Origin: Mucilaginibacter auburnensis
Lineage (GTDB): Bacteria; Bacteroidota; Bacteroidia; Sphingobacteriales; Sphingobacteriaceae
Reading direction: 5' to 3'
Assembly: GCF_002797815.1 (NCBI RefSeq)
Contig: NZ_PGFJ01000002.1
Span: 1,364,001 to 1,428,000, forward strand
Length of the DNA: 64,000 bases
The notes below the pieces were generated by a model. The model had not been told where the DNA came from. It did no database searches and saw only the letters and a program-made list of their open reading frames with translations. The translations under genes and the position numbers were made by a program. This document shows, piece by piece, positions 1-8,877 of this stretch (position 1 is its first letter; each line of letters starts with the position of its first letter).

Positions 1-763
1 TTACCGCTTCAACCGATAGATGTATTTCCTCATTGTGGTAGGTAAGAATTTGCTTCCGTGCCTCTTCTACTCTCAACTCCAGTAATTGCTCCAGCTCTTT
101 GAAATGCTTCAGGTTGTTTTCAAAAGTTTGTTCTAACGATGGGTTGAGCTCCTTAAGCTGCGGCACCACCAAATGGCGTATTTTATTACGCGCATATTTA
201 ACAGATGCGTTGGAGCTATCTTCAACATAAGCCAAATCATTTTCTATAACTATCTGCTCTATTTCGTTACGTGTAAAACAAAGCATAGGCCTTACCAGGT
301 AGCCATTTTGGGGTAGAATACCGTGCATACCGGCAATACCTGTACCCCGCACAAGGTTCAACAATATTGTTTCAACTGTATCGTTTTGGTGATGCGCTAA
401 CACAATAGCATCATAGTGGTGCTGCTGACGCAGTTGTTCAAACCATTGATAACGCAACTCGCGGGCAGCCATTTGTATAGATACTTTGTTTGTGGCAGCG
501 TAATGCTGGGTATTAAACCTTATGGTATGAAAATCTGTCTGATTATTGAGTGCAATTTGGCGGCAAAAGTCTTCATCAGTATTGGCTTCTGCACGTAGCT
601 GAAAATTACAGTGTGCTATGGCAAAATTGTAGCCTGCTGCTTTTAAAAGATGAACCAGCGCAACCGAATCAATGCCTCCGCTTAAAGCAATCAGCAAACG
701 GCTATCGCTTTTAAAAAGGCAATTTTGTTCTATAAAAGCGATAAAACGTTTAAGCGGCAGCAT
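1..763 (-). CDS. tilS: tRNA(Ile)-lysidine synthase, C-terminus beyond the left edge
   Basis: This enzyme joins lysine to C34 of the tRNA-Ile CAU anticodon so that it reads AUA instead of AUG. The reading frame begins at ATG 761-763 on the minus strand and stays open to base 1, giving about 254 residues of a protein that usually has about 430. The N-terminus shows the PP-loop ATP-binding motif as LIALSGGIDS, near residues 24-33, followed by VALVHLLKAAGYN and the AHCNFQLR segment typical of TilS. LAHHQNDTVET and NLVRGTGIAGM are further family signatures. The gene is divergent from the ostA-like gene, with 52 bp between the start codons. The family call is firm; only the C-terminal domains are missing, because of the window edge. 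Confidence 0.93.
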   Translation of the reverse strand, partial: MLPLKRFIAFIEQNCLFKSDSRLLIALSGGIDSVALVHLLKAAGYNFAIAHCNFQLRAEANTDEDFCRQIALNNQTDFHTIRFNTQHYAATNKVSIQMAARELRYQWFEQLRQQHHYDAIVLAHHQNDTVETILLNLVRGTGIAGMHGILPQNGYLVRPMLCFTRNEIEQIVIENDLAYVEDSSNASVKYARNKIRHLVVPQLKELNPSLEQTFENNLKHFKELEQLLELRVEEARKQILTYHNEEIHLSVEAV

Positions 764-815
764 TCATCAAAATTATTAATTTAATAAGCCCCTGCAAAAA
801 ACTAATTTTGCCGTA

Positions 816-3251
816 GTGAGTAAATATATTTTAGGGTTCCTTTTACTGTTTATTACCGGCGCTGCAATTGCGCAAAAACCGGGCAGATCACGCATAGAGT
901 TGATATCGTCAAAAGTATCAAGCCGTGCCAAGCTGCCTTCGGGTAAAGTTGTGTATAAGTTCAAGGAGGGCGTATTTAAACAAGATTTTTCTACCCTTAC
1001 CGCTGATAGCTCGCTGGCCTACTTTGACGACAACCTGGTTGATGCCTTTGGTCATGTTATTATTAACCAGGGCGACACGCTGCATATTTACTCAGACAAG
1101 CTGCATTACGACGGCAACACCAAGATAGCAACCCTTACCGGAAACGTTAAAATGGTTGATAAAGACGCCACCTTGCTTACCGATTATTTTACTTACAACA
1201 CTGCTACAAAATATGGTACTTATACCGGCGGAGGCAAGCTGTTCAACAAAGAAAATACGTTGGTGAGTCAAAATGGTTATTACTTTGCTGGCAGTCGCGA
1301 TGCTTACTTTAGGTACAATGTGGTGCTTACTACGCCGGATGCTATTATAAAAACCGACACGTTAAGATACAATTCCGGAACCAGGATATCATGGTTTTAT
1401 GGGCCAACCACTATAACCGGCACAAAAGACAAAGATGTGCTTTACACCGAAGATGGCCGCTATGAAACTATACCGGAACAGGCTTTCTTTGGCAAAAAGA
1501 ACCTTTATACGCAAGGCACAAAATCATTAAAAGGTGATAGCTTATTTTATGACAGACTGAAAGGATACGGCCGCGCGGTTAAAAATGTGGTGTTTGATGA
1601 CAAAGAACAGCATATAGTAGTTAAAGGCCACTTAGGTGAATACTACAAAGCTGCCGAGCGGGCCATTATTACGCAAAACCCCTATGTGATATTCGTAACG
1701 CAAGACAGCAGCAAAAACAATTCATCGGCAAAAAAGGATTCCGTTATCAAAAAAGATTCTACAGCTTTAATTTTGGCTAAAAATGCCCCGGCCATAAATA
1801 AAGCGACAAATGCTGCTGCTGTAATAAGGCAAAGCCTGCCCGCAAATGCATTACCTGCACAAACCGCTTTACCAGCACAGGCAACATTAAAAGCCGTGAC
1901 AGACTCGGTAATGAAAGCCGCGCAAAAAGCTATTAAATCACCTGTGACTACTCCTCAGCAGGTACAGAACCAGTCGGCCAGAATAAACACAGCTATTAAC
2001 AACCAAATAACCGAGGCAAGGAAACAAGCCATTGAAAAAGTTATTGCTGCACCCAAACGCGACAGCATAAAAACCCTATCAAAGGACTCGATAGCTAAAC
2101 GTACAGCTGGTGTTGACTCCATGTATATGGGGGCCGATACCATTGACACACGTGTTATTACCTTTAAGGAGCTGAAAGCGATGAAGTTGGCGCGCTACCT
2201 GTTGGAACACCCCGACACGGCGGCAAAAAAAGTGCCGTCGATCGTGTACACAAAGGCCAATTTACCAAAGGTGCTAACGGTAAAGGTACCAAGCGTATCA
2301 ATTGATACCAGTTTTATTAAGCGCGATTTCTTTTCGCCTAAGCCGAAGCCTGCGCCCAAGGTTGTTGCTAAGCCGGCACCACCTAAGGGGGATAGTACAG
2401 CTAAAGTTGTTGCAAAGAAGTCCGTTCCGGCTAAAGATACATTGGCTTTAAACCCTAATAAACTGACGGATACCTCAAGGATCAGGATCATTGTAGGTTA
2501 TCATGCTGCCAAAATATTCAAATCAGATCTGCAGGCCAAGGCCGACTCACTATTTTATAGTAGCAGCGACTCGACCATTCGCATGTATGTTAATCCAATC
2601 ATCTGGACACAGGGGTCACAGCTAACCGGCGACACCATTGCGCTGCAAATGAAGAACCGCAAGCTGGACAATGTAGATATGTTCCCCAATGGCTTTATTG
2701 TAAATATTGAAAAGAACGATTCGTTACACTTTAATCAGGCGGCAGGACGTAAAATACATGGCACTTTTAAAGACAACCGCTTAAATACCCTGACCATTGA
2801 CGGCAATGCGGAGACCATTTATTATAACCGCGATACCGTTAAAAACCGGGTTACCGAAATGGTACACACCATAGGCAACCTGGTTAAAGCCAATTTTAAA
2901 AATGGAAAACTAAGCCGGGGAAACACTTATGGCAATACTGAAAACAAGGTAAACCCGCCTGTTAAGTTAAAAGACGACGATAAGATACTGAAAGGCTTTA
3001 TATGGAAACCCAAGGAGCGCCCGGCATCTAAAGAAGCTATAACAGGTGTTGCTAATAAGCCAAGTAAAGCTGCCACCTCGGTCAAACCACCCGCAGGCAA
3101 AAAGCCCGGAACAACAGGCGCAACAGGTGGCAAAAAAGATGATGGCAAAAAAGTTACGGGGACATCACCGCAAACCGCGGCTGCTGATTCAGCAACCAAA
3201 AAGGCTGTTCCGCCTAAGCCGGTTACTTATGAGGTGATAATAAGTAACTAA
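816..3251 (+). CDS. OstA-like (LptA/LptD N-domain) periplasmic protein
   Basis: This is an 811-residue protein of the OstA-like family, related to the beta-jellyroll domain of LptA and LptD that carries lipopolysaccharide across the periplasm. The start is GTG 816; the next residues, MSKYILGFLLLFITGAAIAQ, form a Sec signal peptide. Residues about 45-290 hold the repetitive beta-strand pattern of the family (for example KLHYDGNTKIATLTGNVKM). Residues about 300-450 are a low-complexity, Ala/Lys/Thr-rich linker, and a second OstA-like stretch follows at about 540-700 (SDLQAKADSLFYSSSDST). The C-terminal 100 residues are again Lys/Pro/Thr-rich. Two jellyroll blocks joined by disordered linkers agree with the long form common in Bacteroidota. 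The exact role in LPS transport is inferred from the family. Confidence 0.8.
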   Translation: MSKYILGFLLLFITGAAIAQKPGRSRIELISSKVSSRAKLPSGKVVYKFKEGVFKQDFSTLTADSSLAYFDDNLVDAFGHVIINQGDTLHIYSDKLHYDGNTKIATLTGNVKMVDKDATLLTDYFTYNTATKYGTYTGGGKLFNKENTLVSQNGYYFAGSRDAYFRYNVVLTTPDAIIKTDTLRYNSGTRISWFYGPTTITGTKDKDVLYTEDGRYETIPEQAFFGKKNLYTQGTKSLKGDSLFYDRLKGYGRAVKNVVFDDKEQHIVVKGHLGEYYKAAERAIITQNPYVIFVTQDSSKNNSSAKKDSVIKKDSTALILAKNAPAINKATNAAAVIRQSLPANALPAQTALPAQATLKAVTDSVMKAAQKAIKSPVTTPQQVQNQSARINTAINNQITEARKQAIEKVIAAPKRDSIKTLSKDSIAKRTAGVDSMYMGADTIDTRVITFKELKAMKLARYLLEHPDTAAKKVPSIVYTKANLPKVLTVKVPSVSIDTSFIKRDFFSPKPKPAPKVVAKPAPPKGDSTAKVVAKKSVPAKDTLALNPNKLTDTSRIRIIVGYHAAKIFKSDLQAKADSLFYSSSDSTIRMYVNPIIWTQGSQLTGDTIALQMKNRKLDNVDMFPNGFIVNIEKNDSLHFNQAAGRKIHGTFKDNRLNTLTIDGNAETIYYNRDTVKNRVTEMVHTIGNLVKANFKNGKLSRGNTYGNTENKVNPPVKLKDDDKILKGFIWKPKERPASKEAITGVANKPSKAATSVKPPAGKKPGTTGATGGKKDDGKKVTGTSPQTAAADSATKKAVPPKPVTYEVIISN

Positions 3252-3276
3252 CTTACGCCGCATGTAATTGCTAAGA

Positions 3277-3474
3277 CAGGGAAGTCGCTTTTAAAGCATG
3301 CTCTAAAGTTTGGCTAAAGCCTTCGCAGTTTCAACAATAAACCGTCCCATCAAGTGCAATGAACAAAAAAAGGCAACATTCATTGCCGTTTGGCTTTAGC
3401 CAACGGTATATATACCAGTAAATAACGGCTTCAGCCAAATTTAAAGCGACCGTATTTTTAAAGCGATTTCCCTG
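3277..3474. repeat. Nested palindromic intergenic element, about 200 bp
   Basis: The outer arms 3277-3296 and 3455-3474 are near-perfect inverted repeats built on CAGGGAARTCGCTTT. Inside them, TTTGGCTAAAGCC (3309-3321) pairs with GGCTTCAGCCAAA (3427-3439). In the centre lie a GGCAA/TTGCC hairpin and the near-perfect palindrome around TGGCTTTAGCCA at 3391-3402. No open reading frame is present. It fills most of the 320-bp gap between two convergent genes. The structure resembles a MITE or REP-type element; its copy number cannot be judged from one window. Confidence 0.6.
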
Positions 3475-3571
3475 ATTTGTTCTCATATAATCACAACTAC
3501 TATTTGAGGTTAATCAGCTAATTGATAATATGTCTCGCCCCGACTGGTGTTATCATCAACAAGTTATTGAA

Positions 3572-4324
3572 CTACCTTAAAGATCTGTTCAAACTAGATT
3601 TAACCGCATCTCGGTTAGGTTTCGAAACCGGAATTTTATCGCCATTAGTTAAAACCAGTAAACCGCCATCCTCCTTCACCCAGCTTTTAATGTGTATAGA
3701 ATTGATGAGGTGGCTCTGATGCGTACGGATAAAGCCAGAAGACCTTAACAGATCGGTATATTCTTTTATTGACCTTGAAACTAATATGCGTTCACGGTTA
3801 GTAAGATAAAAAAAAGTGTACGAGTTGTCAGCTTCGCACCTAACAATCTCATTCACCAGCACATAACGTATCTCGTGCAGTTGCGGGAGTGCTATGCGTG
3901 GCAGTTCCTGCCCCGAATTACGTACATGGCTCAGCAAAAAATCAAGCTGCTTGCTTTTCTCTTTAAGCTTAAGCTTCTCTCTTGCCTTATTAACCGCAAT
4001 TATCAGATCAGCAATTGCAACCGGTTTCAGCAAATAATCAATAGCCGCAAATTTTATGGCATCAAGTCCGTATTTATCATACGCGGTAATAAAGATCACC
4101 TCAAACTCTTTTTTTGGCAGCAACTTCAAAAAGTCAAAGCCTGTTGACCCGCCCAACTGTATATCTAAAAAAACTATATCGGGTGTACAGGCATCAACAA
4201 GGGCAACAGCCTTTTCAATAGCTGTTGCCGTGCCTGCAATTTCCACATCCGGACAATATTGGGATAACAATATTTGCAGATTGTCAATATTATGCACTTC
4301 GTCATCAATAATCAAAGCTTTCAT
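3572..4324 (-). CDS. LytTR-family response regulator
   Basis: This 250-residue cytoplasmic protein is the output partner of the kinase encoded just upstream. Residues 1-120 form a receiver domain: acidic pocket MKALIIDDEVHN, phospho-acceptor aspartate in VFLDIQLGG near residue 54, the switch threonine in FITAYDKYG, and KPVAI with the conserved lysine. Residues about 145-245 form a LytTR DNA-binding domain, with IRYVLVNEIVRCEADNSYTF, ILVSRSIKEYTDLL and FIRTHQSHLIN. The start ATG lies 4 bp after the kinase stop codon, so the pair is certainly co-transcribed. The target genes cannot be read from the sequence; these systems often bind paired sites upstream of surface or transport genes. Confidence 0.92.
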   Translation of the reverse strand: MKALIIDDEVHNIDNLQILLSQYCPDVEIAGTATAIEKAVALVDACTPDIVFLDIQLGGSTGFDFLKLLPKKEFEVIFITAYDKYGLDAIKFAAIDYLLKPVAIADLIIAVNKAREKLKLKEKSKQLDFLLSHVRNSGQELPRIALPQLHEIRYVLVNEIVRCEADNSYTFFYLTNRERILVSRSIKEYTDLLRSSGFIRTHQSHLINSIHIKSWVKEDGGLLVLTNGDKIPVSKPNRDAVKSSLNRSLR

Positions 4325-4328
4325 AGCG

Positions 4329-5972
4329 TTACAACCATTGCGTTAAAAGTATTACAACCGATGTTTGATTTCCTGTAGAACTTATGTTGAGCTTAATAGG
4401 GCATTCTGTATAAGTTTTATTCAACAGATCTATCCTTTTCCGGCTCAGTTTCAAACCTAAGCCGTCGTAATTGCTATTTACATCAAATCCCTTTCCGTTA
4501 TCGGTAACTATTATCTTTAGGTCTTTTCCATGCCTGCTAAAATATATTTTAATATCGCCTTTGCTACCTATTGGCATCACTCCATGTTTTACGGCATTTT
4601 CAACAAAAGGCTGTATCAGCATTACGGGTATCTCAATATTATCGTTCACGTCATCGTCGGCATCAATACTATATTGAAACGGAAACCGCAACTGCTCCAT
4701 GGCCAGATAATCATTTAACAAGTTCATCTCCTCCCTTATACTTATCAAAGCATTATCATTTAACATATGCCTGGAAAGGCCGGCAAACTTACTAAGGTAG
4801 TTATTGGCACGTTCAACATCGTTTTTATTAATAAGCGTTTGAATACCGCTTAAAGCATTAAAAACAAAATGCGGATTTAAGTTTGAACGCACCATATTCA
4901 ATTCGCTTTTTGCCACTTCGGTTTGCAAAGCTGCCACTTGCAAACGCGCTTGGTTTTTTCTGCGTATAAATAAAATACTTGCTATTATTATTAAAATACT
5001 TACTGTTATTACTGCAAATACAAACATCGCCACTTCTCTGCCCGAATAGGTTTTGGGTGCAGGTAAAACTTTAAATGAAAACCTACCGGCAGCAAGCTTA
5101 CTATCCTTCAATTGAGCGGCCGACAATTTACCCGGCGCTATCACTACCTCGTAATTTCCTGGCTGTTTAAAATAATTGTAGTCTATATAATATCCAGGAG
5201 TTCCTTCATAATCGTTGTTGTATGCCCAGTTATTGGTCTGTAACATTATGCGCTGTCCGGTTTCGTCACTATGAACCACGTAAAGATGATATATAAAATC
5301 CAGATCTGTTTTTTTCTTAGCTATTGCAAGTCCTGTATTTTGATCGCTCTCTGTTACCTCCGCTCCATTTTTAATTAAACTACTCTTAAACTTATTGTAT
5401 ACCAAACCATTATAAGTTACTTTTTTATCCTGATTAAGTGTAACCAGACTTATACCGCTTAATTGCGCAGGCTTTAAGGGCTTATTGTAAATAATAACCG
5501 TAGTTACCATAGCCTCGTTTAGCAAACTGTATATTTTGAGGGTTATTTTTTTATTTGAGATATTGCCAATGCCTAAATTCATGGTAAAGTAACCCGGATG
5601 GGCACTTCTCTCGTTCCAAACAAAATCAATTTTTGTTAAAGGGCGGTTTGAAACAATTGCAATGCTGTCGTCTTCCAGTATAGCGTAACGGTAATATGTT
5701 AAACTGTCTTCATGAATTAAGGCAGTAACCGTAGCTGTTTTGGCTCCTTCCAGAATAACTGCGTTTCCCAGCGGATCATTGGGGATATAATTAAACGGAC
5801 TTATTGATCTGGTTTGTTCATCGGGTTTTAGAAAAACAGGTATCTTAGAGCTTAAGGAGCTTACTTTGTAGTTATTTAAATTGCCGTCCGGATCTTTCAA
5901 TGGTCGTTTTTCCTGAGCGAAGCCTGCGCATGTCAATAATAAAAATGTGATAAGGTTTAGTAGTTTTTTCAT
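4329..5972 (-). CDS. LytS-type sensor histidine kinase with large extracytoplasmic domain
   Basis: This 547-residue membrane kinase begins with a signal peptide (KKLLNLITFLLLTCAGFAQ). About 290 residues of periplasmic beta-rich sensor domain follow, resembling those of SusC/D-linked or stress sensors but not assigned to a named family. One transmembrane helix lies near residues 315-335 (VITVSILIIIASILFI). The His_kinase domain comes next: the phospho-acceptor histidine is in SNLNPHFVFNALSGIQ near residue 365, with ENAVKHG (N-box) and DNGKGF (G1 box) in the ATPase domain. It precedes and is translationally linked to the LytTR regulator. What it senses is unknown. Confidence 0.9.
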   Translation of the reverse strand: MKKLLNLITFLLLTCAGFAQEKRPLKDPDGNLNNYKVSSLSSKIPVFLKPDEQTRSISPFNYIPNDPLGNAVILEGAKTATVTALIHEDSLTYYRYAILEDDSIAIVSNRPLTKIDFVWNERSAHPGYFTMNLGIGNISNKKITLKIYSLLNEAMVTTVIIYNKPLKPAQLSGISLVTLNQDKKVTYNGLVYNKFKSSLIKNGAEVTESDQNTGLAIAKKKTDLDFIYHLYVVHSDETGQRIMLQTNNWAYNNDYEGTPGYYIDYNYFKQPGNYEVVIAPGKLSAAQLKDSKLAAGRFSFKVLPAPKTYSGREVAMFVFAVITVSILIIIASILFIRRKNQARLQVAALQTEVAKSELNMVRSNLNPHFVFNALSGIQTLINKNDVERANNYLSKFAGLSRHMLNDNALISIREEMNLLNDYLAMEQLRFPFQYSIDADDDVNDNIEIPVMLIQPFVENAVKHGVMPIGSKGDIKIYFSRHGKDLKIIVTDNGKGFDVNSNYDGLGLKLSRKRIDLLNKTYTECPIKLNISSTGNQTSVVILLTQWL

Positions 5973-6115
5973 TTTCTATTTGTTTAATTTTCATCAAACT
6001 TGCGGCAAATAACTTAAGCTAAAAATACAGAAGTTGAATGTAGCAACAACCGGCCAACAAAAGTGCAGATTGGGCTTGAATTGCAAATTTTGAGAAAACA
6101 ACATTATGAAAAAGC

Positions 6116-6439
6116 TTATCCTGTCACCCTTAACGAGTCGATAAGGCCATCCTTTAATCCCATATGAAACTTCAGCACTATCGGGCTGCCCGGAAATGTA
6201 CCCGATACCTCTGCTGTTAATACTCCCTTTGAGCCGGACTCTTCATACGCAAGCGGCTTCATTACAGATTTATATTTTTCATTGGCATCTTCTATCCATT
6301 GGCGGATCTCTTCTCTGCCGGTATGGGTCTTGCCTTCGTCATGAACGATGGCGTTCCCGGTGAAGCAGGCTGTGTATGCCTCGCTGTTGTAAGTATTCTG
6401 CGTCTCTAAAAAACGCGCAACTAATTGTGGTAATTCCAT
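6116..6439 (-). CDS. NTF2/SnoaL-like protein
   Basis: This is a small (107-residue) cytoplasmic protein with the cone-shaped NTF2-like pattern: an N-terminal helix pair (VARFLETQNTYNSEAYTACF), then strand-rich sequence AIVHDEGKTHTGREEIRQWI typical of SnoaL-like proteins, then LTAEVSGTFPGSPIVLKF and a closing strand. It has no signal peptide. It starts 20 bp after the stop codon of the SDR oxidoreductase and on the same strand, so the two probably form a two-gene operon. Members of this fold include isomerases and ligand-binding proteins; no catalytic residues let me choose between them. Confidence 0.75.
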   Translation of the reverse strand: MELPQLVARFLETQNTYNSEAYTACFTGNAIVHDEGKTHTGREEIRQWIEDANEKYKSVMKPLAYEESGSKGVLTAEVSGTFPGSPIVLKFHMGLKDGLIDSLRVTG

Positions 6440-6459
6440 AATATTTGCTTGTTTGATTT

Positions 6460-7254
6460 TTAAACTGTTGGCACTGTTCCTCCGTCAATAACGAAATTTG
6501 TTCCCGTTAAGTAATTGGCTCTTGGTGATACCAAAAAGCCAACCAGTTCGGCTACTTCTTCCGGCTCGGCTGGCCTGCCATAGGGTATTCCGCCCAATGC
6601 ATCCATCACGCTTTGCTGCGCTTCTTCTACAGTGCTATTCGCATTTCTTGCTATCTCGCCCAGCCAGGCTATTGATGCGGATGTATTTATCCATCCCGGC
6701 GAAACAGTGAGTACGCGCACACCTTTAGGCGTAACTTCATTAGATAAACTTTTACTGTAATTGATCAATGCTGCCTTTGAAGCTGCGTACGGCAACGTAG
6801 AATCATATAGCGGCAATTTGCCCTGGATGGAAGCAATGTGAATGATAACGCCACTTTTTCGATCGATCATTTGAGGTAAAAAACCTCTGTCAAGTCTTAC
6901 AGGGGCCAGTAAATTAGCTTGCAGGGTCGAGATCCAGTCTTGATCGTTTAATGCTGCAAAACCACCGGCCGGTGTTGATGAAGCGCCCAAATTGTTGACC
7001 AAAATATCAAGCCTGTCATAAGTTGACAGCACCTCGCTGATCGCTTTTTGGGTATCTTCTGCCTTGCTCAGATCGGCAGCAATAAAATGCATTCCGCTGT
7101 TTTCGTTTTCGGGTGCGTTTCTTGCCGTAATTATAACGGTTGCACCAGCCGCCAACAGGCGTTCTGCAATAGCTTGGCCTGCGCCTTTGGTACCACCTGT
7201 TACTAAGGCTATTTTACCATTTAACTCGTTACTGTAATTGATTTGCTGTGTCAT
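6460..7254 (-). CDS. SDR-family NAD(P)-dependent oxidoreductase
   Basis: This 264-residue protein is a classical short-chain dehydrogenase. The cofactor-binding glycine motif is in ALVTGGTKGAGQAIAERL, the NNLG motif in DILVNNLGASS, and the catalytic Ser-Tyr-Lys set is carried by HIASIQG and YAASKAALINYSKSL. PGWINT and the C-terminal YLTGTNFVIDGGT are standard for the family. I place the start at ATG 7252-7254 (MTQQINYSN), behind an AAAAGAT-like ribosome site; the open frame extends 22 codons further, but those codons have no family counterpart. It is divergent from a damaged HxlR regulator, the usual type of repressor for such redox genes. The substrate is unknown. Confidence 0.9.
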   Translation of the reverse strand: MTQQINYSNELNGKIALVTGGTKGAGQAIAERLLAAGATVIITARNAPENENSGMHFIAADLSKAEDTQKAISEVLSTYDRLDILVNNLGASSTPAGGFAALNDQDWISTLQANLLAPVRLDRGFLPQMIDRKSGVIIHIASIQGKLPLYDSTLPYAASKAALINYSKSLSNEVTPKGVRVLTVSPGWINTSASIAWLGEIARNANSTVEEAQQSVMDALGGIPYGRPAEPEEVAELVGFLVSPRANYLTGTNFVIDGGTVPTV

Positions 7255-7298
7255 ATCTTTTTGTTTTGTGCAAATCTCCGCAGTACTCCGCATCCATA

Positions 7299-7344
7299 CA
7301 ATTACGGACTTACGATTCAAATAGGGACAAATTTATCCGTATTG
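7299..7344. promoter_or_regulatory. Inverted repeat between SDR gene and hxlR-like gene, possible operator
   Basis: CAATTACGGA at 7299-7308 is matched by TCCGTATTG at 7336-7344, an interrupted dyad in the divergent promoter region. Its position midway between the two start codons would suit an HxlR operator, but no direct evidence supports binding. Confidence 0.3.
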
Positions 7345-7377
7345 CTCACCAGATCAATTCACTGTATATTTGTATTG

Positions 7378-7772
7378 ATGTATGTAAAAAAGATTGCCCC
7401 ATCTCTTAATTGCGGACTTGACCTGGTAGGTATGGCAAATGGAAGATCCGCATTCTGTGGTTCATTCATCAAGGCCACTTGCGGCCGAGCGAATTACAAC
7501 GCAAGATACCTGATGCCACCAGGCGCGTGCTTAATGTTCAGCTAAAGGAGTTGGAAGATCATGAACTGATCAGCAGGACTATCTATCCGGTTATGCCACC
7601 AAAGGTTGAATACAATCTTACTGATTTTGGAAAAACATTGATCCCTTTGATCCAATCTATCGGTCTTTGGGGCGATGAGCATCAGGAGCGGCTGCGCAGG
7701 GTTATTTTAAAGCAGAACGGGCTGCCAGATAAGCCTGAAGAGCGGGTACTTAAGATAGCTGCTATAAGGTAA
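7378..7772 (+). pseudogene. HxlR-family transcriptional regulator, frameshifted
   Basis: The N-terminus reads MYVKKIAPSLNCGLDLVG in the frame of ATG 7378, and the rest of an HxlR winged-helix protein continues in another frame from 7434: GKWKIRILWFIHQGHLRPSE and on to the stop at 7772. Removing the two bases at 7432-7433 would restore DLVGGKWK, the exact family core (usually GGKW), so a 2-bp insertion or an equivalent 1-bp loss is the likely lesion. Downstream parts include ATRRVLNVQLKELEDHELI (recognition helix region) and YNLTDFGKTL, both well conserved. The restored protein would be about 130 residues, the normal length. It may be a true pseudogene or an assembly error. Confidence 0.85.
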
Positions 7773-7817
7773 AGTTCAAAAAATGCGCCGTGCTGATAAA
7801 ATTTCTTTTTTCGCGCC

Positions 7818-8150
7818 ATGAAAAATAATAACGAAATAAGCACGCCAACAAAACCTTTGGGGCTAAAAAAACTTAGGTGGTACATTATAGCAATTGCCAT
7901 TATTGCAACAGTAGCCTGCTCAATAAAAGCGTTGTACAACACCGGATATTTAAGCCCTGCCGAAAACCACTACATAGCAGGTTTCATTTATTACAACCCC
8001 TTGGACGAGCACGTTTTTATTACACGACAGGATGGATTAGGCTGGACATTGAATTTTGCCAACGGCTTAAGTTACCTGGCATTAGGCTTTGTTGTATTGA
8101 TAGCAGTTTACAGCGTTTTGCGATCAATAGCGGAAAGAAAAAATAATTGA
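7818..8150 (+). CDS. Small membrane protein of unknown function
   Basis: This 110-residue protein has an N-terminal charged segment and two predicted transmembrane helices: WYIIAIAIIATVACSIKALY near residues 26-45 and YLALGFVVLIAVYSVL near 86-101. The intervening loop, of about 40 residues, contains YYNPLDEHVFITRQDGLGW. I recognise no family. It follows the damaged regulator by 45 bp in the same direction but has its own ATG preceded by a weak ribosome site. The even codon use and AT-rich context suggest a real gene. Confidence 0.6.
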   Translation: MKNNNEISTPTKPLGLKKLRWYIIAIAIIATVACSIKALYNTGYLSPAENHYIAGFIYYNPLDEHVFITRQDGLGWTLNFANGLSYLALGFVVLIAVYSVLRSIAERKNN

Positions 8151-8245
8151 TTTTTGCAAAAAAATCGGTTCACCCGTTTCATTTTCGTTTCACTCAAAAC
8201 ACGCAAAGCATTAATAATCAATATATTGATAAAAATATCGTTTCA

Positions 8246-8274
8246 CATCGTCTCATATATTCAGTGAGACGATG
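8246..8274. terminator. Perfect 10-bp dyad between convergent genes
   Basis: CATCGTCTCA (8246-8255) and TGAGACGATG (8265-8274) form a perfect hairpin with a 9-base loop. It lies between the stop codons of a rightward membrane-protein gene and the leftward rdgB gene. No long T-run follows directly on either strand, so a termination role is only probable. Confidence 0.45.
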
Positions 8275-8293
8275 AACCGGCACGTAAACCGCC

Positions 8294-8875
8294 CTACGCG
8301 TTAGCCATCAGGAAATCAACGAGTTTAGCCACCGCCCTCCCCCGGTGACTTATGACATTCTTTTGTTCCAGCGTCATTTCGGCAAAGGTAATATCATAAC
8401 CGTCCGGCTGAAAAATAGGGTCGTACCCAAACCCTTCACTCCCCGAAAGTTCCTCACGAATGGTGCCTTCAACAGTGCCTTCAAAAAAGTGTTCCTCACC
8501 GTTCCATATTAATGAAATAACGGTTATAAACCAGGCTTTGCGGTTGGCAACTCCCTGCAAATTTTGCAGTACCCTGGCATTGTTTGCAGCGTGATTGCCG
8601 TGCTTACCGGCGTAGCGTGCAGAGTAGACACCGGGTTCGCCGTTCAGAGCCTCAATCTCCAGTCCGCTGTCATCGCCGAAGCAGTTCAAAGCAAATTTGT
8701 TATATATATAACGGCTCTTTATAGATGCATTGGCTATAAAGGTAGTGCCGGTTTCGGGTATATCGTCATTACAATTAATGTCGTTCAGGCTCAATAGCTT
8801 TATTTTACCGGCAACAGCAGCCTGCACTTCGGTAAGTTTGTGAGCATTGTTGGTAGCAAATACTAATTGCTGCAT
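8294..8875 (-). CDS. rdgB: RdgB/HAM1 non-canonical purine NTP pyrophosphatase
   Basis: This cytoplasmic enzyme hydrolyses dITP, XTP and similar deaminated purine nucleotides to monophosphates, so they are not built into DNA or RNA. The 193-residue protein starts at MQQLVFATNNAHKLTEV, the family N-terminus with the substrate-binding TNN motif. A start 9 codons upstream is open but would overlap the neighbouring gene. FGDDSGLEIEALNGEPGVYS carries the catalytic-site aspartates, followed by YAGKHGN. GFGYDPIF and SHRGRAVAKL are the remaining nucleotide-binding signatures. It begins 2 bp after the stop of a conserved unknown gene on the same strand. Confidence 0.96.
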   Translation of the reverse strand: MQQLVFATNNAHKLTEVQAAVAGKIKLLSLNDINCNDDIPETGTTFIANASIKSRYIYNKFALNCFGDDSGLEIEALNGEPGVYSARYAGKHGNHAANNARVLQNLQGVANRKAWFITVISLIWNGEEHFFEGTVEGTIREELSGSEGFGYDPIFQPDGYDITFAEMTLEQKNVISHRGRAVAKLVDFLMANA

Positions 8876-8877
8876 GG

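Noticed and set aside
7243..7545. A 100-residue frame that begins in the SDR promoter region
   Set aside because: Its middle part is the first portion of the frameshifted HxlR regulator; the rest is out of frame.
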